DNA of 64,000 bases from Confluentibacter citreus (GTDB taxonomy: Bacteria; Bacteroidota; Bacteroidia; Flavobacteriales; Flavobacteriaceae): NCBI RefSeq assembly GCF_002807055.1, contig NZ_NIXN01000004.1:62001-126000 (forward strand), written 5' to 3'. The stretch's first letter is position 1, and every line of letters starts with the position of its first letter. Below the pieces are notes generated by a model, which saw only the letters and a program-made list of their open reading frames with translations, was not told the DNA's origin and made no database searches. Positions 16,248-24,482 of the stretch are shown piece by piece. Both the position numbers and the translations under genes were made by a program.

Positions 16248-18554
16248 ATGAAAACACTATTTACTTGCTTATTTGTTATGATTTCAATCATACAATTAAA
16301 CGCCCAAGACCGATTGATTATTGGCAAGGTTACTGATTCTAGCGACGCTTCACCTTTACCAGGTGTCACCATTTTGGTAAAAGGCACTACAAACGGTACG
16401 GCAACAAATTTTGATGGACTCTACCAGATTAAAGCAAAAGACTCAGATGTCTTGGTCTTTAGCTATGTTGGTTATGACACTAAAGAAATGAAGGTTGGTA
16501 CTTTAACGACAATCAATGTAGCTTTAAAAGCTTCAGCCCAAGCCCTAAATGAAGTAATTGTTGTTGGTTATGGGATTTCAAATAGTAGATCTTATACCCC
16601 GTCAGCTTCCCAAATAAAACGGCAAAAACAAAAAGCCTATCATAATCAATTAGCAGGACAAATACAAAAAACACCTATTACCCAAACATTGGCAGGAAAA
16701 GTGGCAGGTGTACAAATCACAAACCAAAATGATAGTAATAATGCTAGGGTTTTACTTAGGGGAATATCTACATTTTCTAATAATGAACCTTTGATAGTGG
16801 TTGATGGCATTGTGAGGCCTAATGATGATTTGTCTGGGGTTAATCCAAATAATATTCAAAATATAACCGTTCTAAAAGATGCGTCAGCAACTTCTATATA
16901 TGGAAGTAGAGGTTCAAATGGCGTTATTATTATTTCAACTAAAAATAATTCAACCGAGATAAAAGAAGAACCCTTATATATTGTTGATGGTTTGCCCATA
17001 AAAAAAGAGAACAATTATTTAATTGAAAATTTATCTGAAACAGATATAGATAACAAGGTTTTTTATGATAAATCAGAAGCCAAGAAAAAATTCGGCCAAG
17101 TAGCTAAAAATGGATGTGTCGTAATTACAACCCACAACGGGAATTTTAGATTGAATAATGAAGAAAGTTATGCAGTTATAGAAGAAAATAATTTTGAAAG
17201 GACATCATTGTCACCATTATCAACCTTTTCAATCGATGTCGATAAAGCAGCATATAGCAACATAAGACGCATGATTAATAATGGTGAATCCATCGATCCA
17301 GATGCCGTTAAAATTGAGGAAATGATTAATTATTTTGAATATAATTATCCACAACCAACTGGCGAACATCCATTTTCAATCCATACCGAAGTAGCGAAGA
17401 CACCATGGAATCAAGAAACTAAAATTGTTAAAATTGGTTTGCAGGGAAAAACATTTTTAAATGATGAATTGCCAGCTTCAAACCTCACATTTTTGATTGA
17501 TGTTTCTGGATCTATGGCTTCAGATAATAAATTACCATTATTAAAATCGGCTTTTAAGTTATTGGTCAATCAACTCAGGGAAGAAGATAAAGTATCCATC
17601 GTGGTATATGCTGGGGCAGCTGGTGTTGTTTTAGAACCCACTTCTGGTAAGCATAAAGAGAAAATAATATCAGCACTCGATAATTTAAATGCTGGAGGTT
17701 CTACAGCTGGAGGGCAAGGTATTATATTAGCTTACAAGCTTGCTGAGGAAAATTTCAAAAAAAGTGGAAACAATAGGGTTATTCTTGCTACAGATGGCGA
17801 TTTTAATGTGGGTGCATCCAGTGATAAGGACATGGAAAAACTAATTGAAGAAAAACGTAAATCCGGCGTGTTTTTATCCGTGTTGGGTTTCGGCTACGGA
17901 AATTATAAAGACTCCAAGCTAGAAATTCTAGCAGATAAAGGCAATGGTAACCATGCCTATATTGATACCATGCAAGAAGCCCAAAAAGTGTTTGGGAAAG
18001 AGTTTGGAGGTACTTTATTCACCATAGCTAAAGACGTGAAAATTCAAATTGAATTTAATCCAAACAAAGTTCAGGCATATAGACTTATTGGTTATGAAAA
18101 CAGACTGCTGAATGATGAAGATTTTATTGATGACACCAAAGATGCAGGCGAATTGGGAAGCGGTCACACAGTAACGGCACTTTACGAAGTTATTCCAGTA
18201 GGGGTAGAAAGTAACTATTTAAAAGAAGTTGCAGATTTAAAATATACCCAACCGGAAGTTTCACAAAATCATTCAGATGAATTGTTTACGGTAAAATTCA
18301 GGTATAAAAAACCAGATGGCGATAAAAGCATAGAAATGGTACATATTCAAAAAGACGACCTCCAAATGCCGTCAGAGGATTTGGAATTTGTAGCTGCTAT
18401 TGCCATGTTTGGCATGCAATTAAGGCAATCAAAATATCATAATAATTCAAAAATTGAAGATGCCATTAGTTTGGCCAAAAAGGGCAGAGGAGAAGACAAG
18501 GATGGGTATCGAGCAGAATTTATAAGGCTCATATCCTCATACAAAAACCTATAA
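16248..18554 (+). CDS. secreted VWA protein (YfbK type) with carboxypeptidase-regulatory and TonB-plug domains
   Basis: This 768-aa exported protein has signal peptide MKTLFTCLFVMISIIQLNAQ. In order it carries a CarboxypepD-regulatory-like domain (about 22-105, GKVTDSSDASPLPGVTILVKG), a TonB-plug domain (about 135-235, LAGKVAGVQI ... VLKDASATSIYGSRGSNGVIIIST), a short second plug-like tail, then the YfbK-type N-terminal segment, a VWA domain with complete MIDAS residues (DVSGS, T in GGSTAGG, ATDGD) and a C-terminal DUF3520-like region. A plug without any barrel cannot form a transporter, so I infer a protein-protein or surface-assembly module. It is the first of four related genes, and its upstream bases resemble those before 18621 and 22189. 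Confidence 0.88.
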   Translation: MKTLFTCLFVMISIIQLNAQDRLIIGKVTDSSDASPLPGVTILVKGTTNGTATNFDGLYQIKAKDSDVLVFSYVGYDTKEMKVGTLTTINVALKASAQALNEVIVVGYGISNSRSYTPSASQIKRQKQKAYHNQLAGQIQKTPITQTLAGKVAGVQITNQNDSNNARVLLRGISTFSNNEPLIVVDGIVRPNDDLSGVNPNNIQNITVLKDASATSIYGSRGSNGVIIISTKNNSTEIKEEPLYIVDGLPIKKENNYLIENLSETDIDNKVFYDKSEAKKKFGQVAKNGCVVITTHNGNFRLNNEESYAVIEENNFERTSLSPLSTFSIDVDKAAYSNIRRMINNGESIDPDAVKIEEMINYFEYNYPQPTGEHPFSIHTEVAKTPWNQETKIVKIGLQGKTFLNDELPASNLTFLIDVSGSMASDNKLPLLKSAFKLLVNQLREEDKVSIVVYAGAAGVVLEPTSGKHKEKIISALDNLNAGGSTAGGQGIILAYKLAEENFKKSGNNRVILATDGDFNVGASSDKDMEKLIEEKRKSGVFLSVLGFGYGNYKDSKLEILADKGNGNHAYIDTMQEAQKVFGKEFGGTLFTIAKDVKIQIEFNPNKVQAYRLIGYENRLLNDEDFIDDTKDAGELGSGHTVTALYEVIPVGVESNYLKEVADLKYTQPEVSQNHSDELFTVKFRYKKPDGDKSIEMVHIQKDDLQMPSEDLEFVAAIAMFGMQLRQSKYHNNSKIEDAISLAKKGRGEDKDGYRAEFIRLISSYKNL

Positions 18555-18559
18555 CTATT

Positions 18560-18590
18560 AAATGCGACTTTTTTAGTCGCATTTTTTTTT
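18560..18590 (+). terminator. intrinsic terminator after the VWA gene, copy 1 of a repeated unit
   Basis: The stem AAATGCGACT / AGTCGCATTT (10 bp) has a TTTTT loop and nine T downstream. The same hairpin plus the bases up to the next ATG recur at 22129-22191. Confidence 0.9.
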
Positions 18591-18620
18591 GTACTTTAAA
18601 TCGCTTAAAACCAACTAAAT

Positions 18621-20414
18621 ATGAGAACACTGTTTACAGTCGTTTTTGCCTTTCTTTCCATTTCCTTGTTTTCTCAGGAGATGCCAGTTATTAAAGTGGG
18701 TAGTCATCGAATTCATATCACTTCATTCAACGTTAAAGTTGAAGTGGTTGGTAACATAGCAACTACAAGCTATGACATGTTGTTTTATAATCCAACGGAT
18801 TTTGATTTAGAAGGTGAATTAACTTTTCCATTGGAAGAAAGGCAGGAAGTATCCAAGTTTGCAATAGAATTTAATGGAGAGTTCCGTGAAGCTCTAGTGG
18901 TTGAAAACGAGCAAGCTTCAATTAATAATCAAGGGGTAAACCCTATTGTGTTAAAGAGAATTAGAGATAACACTTATAAAGCTTTAATCTATCCTTTACC
19001 ATCAAAAGAACACAAACGTGTGGTTTTGACATATGATGAAGAAATACTATTTAATGAAGGTTCAATAGATTATCATTTACCATTGAATTTTAATACAACC
19101 CTTGATCAATTTGTTTTCGAAATGGATGTTTTTGACCAAAAGTTGAAGCCTGAATTGATTAAAGGCTTTGCAGATGATTTTGAATTTAAACTATCAGGAA
19201 ACGATTATTATGTAGAAACAGAAAAGGAGAATTATGCACCAAACGAATCTTTAATCGTTAAAATTCCGCTAGAACATACCTTTAATAAAATATCAACATT
19301 TGAAGATTATTTTTATATCTATCAACACACGGATATTGTTAAAACATCAGAAGTAACACTAATGTTTATAGGTGTTGAATCATCAAACAAAAATATCGAG
19401 TTATTCCCAAATATTTCAATGGAGGTTTCAAATGATTTTTCAATATCCGGCAAGGGGGCTAAGCCTAATGATACCCTGGTTCTTAAGTTTGGTCATGGAA
19501 ATCAAACCCTTAACCGTGAATTTGTTATTCCAAGTGAAGGTTTCAACAATCCAATTGTCAAAAAAATCTGGGCAAAAAAAAAGCTGCGATATTTAGAGAG
19601 AGACAGTAATCAAAATAAAAAGGATATTATAGCGCACTGTAAGTTGTATAATTTGGCTAGCAATTATACGTCATTAGCAATATTTGAAACGGTTATGGAT
19701 TATGTAACATATAAGAATAGCCCAAATGGAGCATTTAGGGAAGACCATATACTTGAAAATGGGAATGGTTTAACAAAAACAAATTCAGGAAATATATCAG
19801 GAACCATTACAGATAGTTCGGGTTTGCCTTTGTTGGGTGTAAATATAATGGTAAAAGGTACAACAACGGGAATACAAACAAATACGGACGGGTATTATAC
19901 CATAAACGCCAAAAAGGGCGACATATTAGTATATAGCTATATTGGTATGCTTACTTTAGAAAATACACTTGAAAACACGACAATAATTGATGTTGTTTTA
20001 AATGAAGATCCTGAAAAACTGGAAGAAGTTGTTGTAAATGCAGATAAAATAAGTAGGGAACAAAAGTCTCGAACTTATTCGTCAACAACAATTACTAGTG
20101 ATAAATTGATTAAGGGAGGATATACCGATATTATTCAAGCTTTACAAGGAACTGTTGCTGGTCTTGTCATCCGTGAGGATGATATTTTTTTGAGAGGAGG
20201 AATACAAATTATAGATCCTATTACCGGTATTCCTAAAAATGTACCTCCTTTATTTATATATGATGGTATGCCATTGGAATTTGAAGATATTAAAAACATA
20301 AATTTTTATGATATTGAAGAAATAGAAGTCATTAAAAGCGCTTCTCAATCTTTAAGATATGGACCACGAGCTATAGGAGGTGTAATCGTGATAACATCTA
20401 AATCCAAAAACTAG
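18621..20414 (+). CDS. VIT-domain protein with C-terminal TonB-plug, apparently truncated architecture
   Basis: This exported protein (597 aa) has signal peptide MRTLFTVVFAFLSISLFSQ and a VIT (vault/inter-alpha-trypsin) domain at about 22-145 (VGSHRIHITSFNVKVEVVGN, TFPLEERQEVSKF). An uncharacterised stretch follows, then CarboxypepD-reg at about 393-475 and a plug at about 490-595. It ends directly after the plug motif (GPRAIGGVIVITSKSKN). The next two paralogues continue after the plug into TPR and DUF2135 domains, so this copy lacks that tail. It also lacks the VWA domain that normally follows VIT, which the neighbouring gene supplies. The leader CCAACTAAAT before the ATG matches 22179-22188 closely. 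Confidence 0.85.
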   Translation: MRTLFTVVFAFLSISLFSQEMPVIKVGSHRIHITSFNVKVEVVGNIATTSYDMLFYNPTDFDLEGELTFPLEERQEVSKFAIEFNGEFREALVVENEQASINNQGVNPIVLKRIRDNTYKALIYPLPSKEHKRVVLTYDEEILFNEGSIDYHLPLNFNTTLDQFVFEMDVFDQKLKPELIKGFADDFEFKLSGNDYYVETEKENYAPNESLIVKIPLEHTFNKISTFEDYFYIYQHTDIVKTSEVTLMFIGVESSNKNIELFPNISMEVSNDFSISGKGAKPNDTLVLKFGHGNQTLNREFVIPSEGFNNPIVKKIWAKKKLRYLERDSNQNKKDIIAHCKLYNLASNYTSLAIFETVMDYVTYKNSPNGAFREDHILENGNGLTKTNSGNISGTITDSSGLPLLGVNIMVKGTTTGIQTNTDGYYTINAKKGDILVYSYIGMLTLENTLENTTIIDVVLNEDPEKLEEVVVNADKISREQKSRTYSSTTITSDKLIKGGYTDIIQALQGTVAGLVIREDDIFLRGGIQIIDPITGIPKNVPPLFIYDGMPLEFEDIKNINFYDIEEIEVIKSASQSLRYGPRAIGGVIVITSKSKN

Positions 20415-20501
20415 TTAAAAAATATTTATCTGGATGAAATCCAATAGACCCAAAAGAAAATAATTTAACAACAGAGGTGAAAGTTTAAATCAATTTATGA
20501 T

Positions 20502-22106
20502 ATGAAAAAAGTATTACTACCATTTATTTTAATTGGTTTTTCAATTATTGCTTTTTCACAGCAAAGCCCCAGTAATACTATTGGAAATAATGTCATTGAA
20601 CCAACTTATAGACTTGTTAACATTACAGGAACCATCACAGACAGTTTGGGTATGCCATTATTCGGGGTCAATGTCATTATTAAAGGAACAAAAACAGGTA
20701 CACAAACCGATAGTAAAGGGCAATATTCTATCAAAGCAAAAAAAGGAGATGTGTTGGTGTTTAGTTTTGTAGGTATGCACACCCAAGAATTGACTTTAGA
20801 AGACATCGCAGTTGTAGATATTGTCTTAAGGCAGAATACCGAGACATTAAAAGAAGTAGTTGTGAATGCTGAAAAAATTAGCATAAAAGAAAAAGCTAAA
20901 AGCTATTCATCATCTTTAATTACCAGTGACAAATTGATTAAGGGAGGATTTACAGATATAGACCAGGCTCTACAAGTCCATGGTCGTAATTGGAGAGGTG
21001 GTGCACCATTATTAATTTATGACGGCATGCCATTGGATTTTCAAGATCGTAATATTATAAATTTTTATGAAATCAGCACCATAGAAGTCATTAGAAGCGC
21101 TTCTGCTACTTTAAGATATGGGCCAAGAGCTACTGAAGGCGTTATTATAATAACTTCTAAAGCCAACAATAACTTTATAGAAGCCAACAACAATTATAAA
21201 GCACGTTTAAAGGCCAGTAAGTACCAAGGGATTATAAAAGTTAAGGAAAGTTTCTTGGAGGAACCGTACATAGAAGAACTTTCCATAGCCAATTCAGCCG
21301 AGGAGGCGTATAACCTATATCTCAAACAAAAAAACCAGTATGGCCACTTGCCAACTTATTATTTAAATGTTTATAATTATTTCAAAAAATGGAACAATAA
21401 GGAATATGAATTAAAAATACTGTTCAATGATGTCATAACAGATCTTCATAATCCCGAGCAGCTTAAAGCTTTAGCCTACTTACTGGAATCGGCCAAAGAA
21501 TATAAGCTGGCAATAAATATATACACACAAGTTTTAAAATTGCTTCCAGATGATTTGCAATCCTATAGGGATTTAGCATTGGTTTATAAAAATATTGGTC
21601 TTGTTAACGAATCTAGCGCCATACTAAAAAGTCTCACAGTAGATGGAAGTAATTCCAATAAAAGCATTTTACAATTTCAGAATATTAATGATATTTTAAA
21701 GAATGACATGGGACATTTGAGCAACGAAAAAGTTGAAGCAACTTATGATGTGAGAATCGTGGCAGATTGGAACCGATATGACACTAATATTAATCTACAT
21801 GTTATTGACCCAACTAGGGAGATATGTTATTACGAAAATCCAGTTACAAGACAGGGCGGACAATTGGCGCAAAACATGTCGCAAGGTGGGCCTGAGGAAT
21901 TCACTCTTAAAAATGCTAAAAAAGGAAGTTATTTTGTGATGGTTAATTATTCACTAAAAGATGATTCAGAAATAACAGCCATGCCAACATATATAAAGTT
22001 AACCATGTATAAATATTATGGTAAGCCAAATGAAACAAAAGAAATAAAGATTATAAGATTAGCAAAACCCAATGATAAAGAAATTGTAGCAAAGATGGAA
22101 ATTTAA
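20502..22106 (+). CDS. CarboxypepD-reg / TonB-plug / TPR / DUF2135 secreted protein, paralogue 1
   Basis: This 534-aa protein has signal peptide MKKVLLPFILIGFSIIAFSQ. The domains are CarboxypepD-reg (about 42-122), a shortened plug (about 140-225) with an internal deletion compared with its neighbour (QALQVHGRNWRGG against QALQGTVAGL and the following ~15 residues), TPR-like helices (about 255-390) and a C-terminal DUF2135 (YfaP-like) domain starting near YDVRIVADWNRYDTNINLHV. A 92-bp tract at 20655-20746 matches 22336-22427 in the next gene with one visible mismatch. Function unknown; probably an envelope protein acting with the VWA and VIT neighbours. Confidence 0.85.
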   Translation: MKKVLLPFILIGFSIIAFSQQSPSNTIGNNVIEPTYRLVNITGTITDSLGMPLFGVNVIIKGTKTGTQTDSKGQYSIKAKKGDVLVFSFVGMHTQELTLEDIAVVDIVLRQNTETLKEVVVNAEKISIKEKAKSYSSSLITSDKLIKGGFTDIDQALQVHGRNWRGGAPLLIYDGMPLDFQDRNIINFYEISTIEVIRSASATLRYGPRATEGVIIITSKANNNFIEANNNYKARLKASKYQGIIKVKESFLEEPYIEELSIANSAEEAYNLYLKQKNQYGHLPTYYLNVYNYFKKWNNKEYELKILFNDVITDLHNPEQLKALAYLLESAKEYKLAINIYTQVLKLLPDDLQSYRDLALVYKNIGLVNESSAILKSLTVDGSNSNKSILQFQNINDILKNDMGHLSNEKVEATYDVRIVADWNRYDTNINLHVIDPTREICYYENPVTRQGGQLAQNMSQGGPEEFTLKNAKKGSYFVMVNYSLKDDSEITAMPTYIKLTMYKYYGKPNETKEIKIIRLAKPNDKEIVAKMEI

Positions 22107-22128
22107 GAATGAAAATCTATAATTATTT

Positions 22129-22158
22129 AAATGCGACTTTTTTAGTCACATTTTTTTT
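22129..22158 (+). terminator. intrinsic terminator, copy 2 of the repeated unit
   Basis: The stem AAATGCGACT / AGTCACATTT (one C.A mismatch) has a TTTTT loop and eight T downstream. Terminator and following leader form a diverged duplicate of 18560-18620. Confidence 0.85.
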
Positions 22159-22188
22159 GTATTTTAAATCGCCTAAAACCAACTAGCT

Positions 22189-23832
22189 ATGAGAACTTTA
22201 TTTAAGATTGTTTTTATACTTTCTTCCATCACCGTCCTTTCTCAGGAAATACCGTCAAAAGATGCGGTTGATGGTACATTAGCTAATTCTACTGCCGAAA
22301 AAATTACAGGAAATGTTACAGATGGTTCGGGGACACCATTATTCGGGGTCAATGTCATTGTTAAAGGAACAAAAACAGGTACACAAACCGATAGTAAAGG
22401 GCAATATTCTATCAAAGCAAAAAAAGGCAATGTATTGGTATACAGTTTTATTGGGATGCATACCCAAGAAAAAACCGTAGAGAATGATACATCAGTTATA
22501 GATGTTATCTTAAATGAGAATACCGAAGCATTGAAAGAAGTAGTTATAAATGCCGAAAAGATTAGTAAAAATGAGAAAGCAAGAAGTTATTCTTCTTCAA
22601 CAATTACCAGTGATAAATTGCTTAAAGGCGGATATACTAATGTCATTCAAGCTTTACAAGGAACTGTGGCTGGGCTTAGTTATCAAGGGCCTGATGATAA
22701 AAGTGGCCAATTTTATATAAGGGGCCAGTCATCTTTCAATCATGTTGAACCTTTATTTATTTATGATGGCGTACCAACAGAAAGAAGCGATATAATGAAT
22801 ATTAATATTTTTGATATTGAAAAAATTGAAGTCATTAAAAGTGCTTCTGCTGCTTTAAGATATGGCCCAAGAGCCATAGGAGGAGTCATTGTGATAACCT
22901 CTAAACTCAACGACAACTCTAAGGAAGGCAAAAAGAATCCTTTTAAGGCAAATCCAAAGGTAAGTAAGCTCCTTGACGGTTTAAAAGCTGAAGAAAGTAT
23001 ATTGGATGAACCATACATTAAAGAGCTTTCCAAAGCCAATTCGGTTGAAGAGGCATATAACCTTTATATAAAACAAAAAGACGATTACGCACATTTGCCA
23101 GCTTATTTTTTAAATGTTTATAATTATTTTAAAAAATGGAATAATAGAGATTATAAACTAAGGATACTGTTCAATGATATAATAACAGATCTTAATAAGC
23201 CAGAACAATTAAAAGCCTTGGCCTACCTATTGGAGGAGGCAAAAGAATACAAGCTGGCAATAAATATATATGCCCAAGTTTTAAGATTGTTCCCAGATGA
23301 TATTCAATCCTATAGGGATTTGGCATTGGTATATAAAAATATTGGTCTTGAGCAGGAGTCTGTTACCATTTTGAACAGTTTGGTATCAGATGAAAACACT
23401 GTTAATGAAGGTGTTTTGGAGTTTTCGGATATAGATGATATTCTGTTGAACGATGGTGTAAATATAAGTTACGATCTAAGGATTGTAGCAGATTGGAACA
23501 GATATGATGCTAATATCAATTTACAGGTTATTGACCCCTCTCGTGAAATATGCAATTATGAAAACCCAAAAACAAAGCAAGGGGGCCAATTGGCACAGAA
23601 CATGTCTCAAGGTTATGGGCCAGAGGAATTCACGCTTAAAAATGCCAAAAAAGGTAGTTACTTTATAATGGTTAATTATTCACTAAAAGATTCAGAAGAA
23701 ACAACCAAACCAACTTATATAAAGTTGACTATGTTTAAGGATTATGGCAAATCAACAGAAACAACAGAAACTAAAGTTTTACAACTCACCGAACCGCAAA
23801 ACGGTCTTGTTATCGCTAAATTGGATTTGTAA
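22189..23832 (+). CDS. CarboxypepD-reg / TonB-plug / TPR / DUF2135 secreted protein, paralogue 2
   Basis: This 547-aa protein has the same domain order as the gene before it: signal peptide MRTLFKIVFILSSITVLSQ, CarboxypepD-reg (about 38-118), a complete plug (about 140-240; QALQGTVAGLSYQGPDDKSG ... RYGPRAIGGVIVITS), TPR-like helices (about 265-395), and DUF2135 (about 425-547; YDLRIVADWNRYDANINLQV). Its start region resembles that of the VIT gene (MRTLF), while the body resembles paralogue 1. That mosaic points to tandem duplication with exchange. It is the last gene of the cluster, followed by a convergent gene. Confidence 0.86.
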   Translation: MRTLFKIVFILSSITVLSQEIPSKDAVDGTLANSTAEKITGNVTDGSGTPLFGVNVIVKGTKTGTQTDSKGQYSIKAKKGNVLVYSFIGMHTQEKTVENDTSVIDVILNENTEALKEVVINAEKISKNEKARSYSSSTITSDKLLKGGYTNVIQALQGTVAGLSYQGPDDKSGQFYIRGQSSFNHVEPLFIYDGVPTERSDIMNINIFDIEKIEVIKSASAALRYGPRAIGGVIVITSKLNDNSKEGKKNPFKANPKVSKLLDGLKAEESILDEPYIKELSKANSVEEAYNLYIKQKDDYAHLPAYFLNVYNYFKKWNNRDYKLRILFNDIITDLNKPEQLKALAYLLEEAKEYKLAINIYAQVLRLFPDDIQSYRDLALVYKNIGLEQESVTILNSLVSDENTVNEGVLEFSDIDDILLNDGVNISYDLRIVADWNRYDANINLQVIDPSREICNYENPKTKQGGQLAQNMSQGYGPEEFTLKNAKKGSYFIMVNYSLKDSEETTKPTYIKLTMFKDYGKSTETTETKVLQLTEPQNGLVIAKLDL

Positions 23833-23860
23833 ATTAAGGTAATTATAAAACCTTATTTCC

Positions 23861-24250
23861 TTACTTAAAAACAGGTCTTTTTAATTGATATATCAATGCT
23901 CCAGCGGCAATCAATAATCCAAGAAATTCTCTTGTGCCCTCTAAATAAGGTTTTTCATAAACCATTTCACCAAAGAGTTCTTCTTTATTATCTATTTTGA
24001 ACCAATCAATAAAATAAGTCAGGTAAGTTAAGGAATAAACAAGCAACGCTATAATTAGTACCCATAACAACATTTTGGAAATCTTTTTATAATTAGCAAT
24101 CAAACAGATACTAGCTATAATGCCATAAATTGTGAACCAAACCATAGGATCTGGGTCATTTAATTGAGCTAAAGCAAATAAAACAAACAGAATGAATAGA
24201 ATGATATTTATGATTTTTCTGGATTTGTTTATGTTTTGGTCTGTGGTCAT
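23861..24250 (-). CDS. transmembrane family 220 (TMEM220-like) protein
   Basis: This 129-residue protein has four predicted membrane segments (about 14-28, 36-50, 60-80, 108-122). The motif FALAQLNDPDPMVWFTIYG after the first helix is characteristic of the TMEM220 family, whose function is unknown. It is convergent with the paralogue cluster. A weak inverted repeat (TAAGGT / ACCTTA, 23835-23855) between the stops may end transcription on both sides. Confidence 0.8.
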   Translation of the reverse strand: MTTDQNINKSRKIINIILFILFVLFALAQLNDPDPMVWFTIYGIIASICLIANYKKISKMLLWVLIIALLVYSLTYLTYFIDWFKIDNKEELFGEMVYEKPYLEGTREFLGLLIAAGALIYQLKRPVFK

Positions 24251-24482
24251 GGTTATTTTTTTTATTATTGTAGGTTATAAATATAAAAAATATATTTGGT
24301 CATTTTCAATGGATAATGTTGTTGAACTTCTAAAATATATAGTTTTTTATTTATCCTATATTCTAAAAACAAGTTATTTAAATATGATTTTAAGTAATTG
24401 CTGCTAACAATAAATTTTTTAAAAAATGATGCCAAAGACAATAAGGCGAAACCAAAAGAACATTAACCAACAATAAATATAT

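Noticed and set aside
18611-18620. CCAACTAAAT before the VIT gene is nearly complementary to GTTTAGTTGG of the PUL leaders
   Set aside because: A ten-base match is expected by chance at this genome size; without evidence for a small RNA it does not support base pairing.
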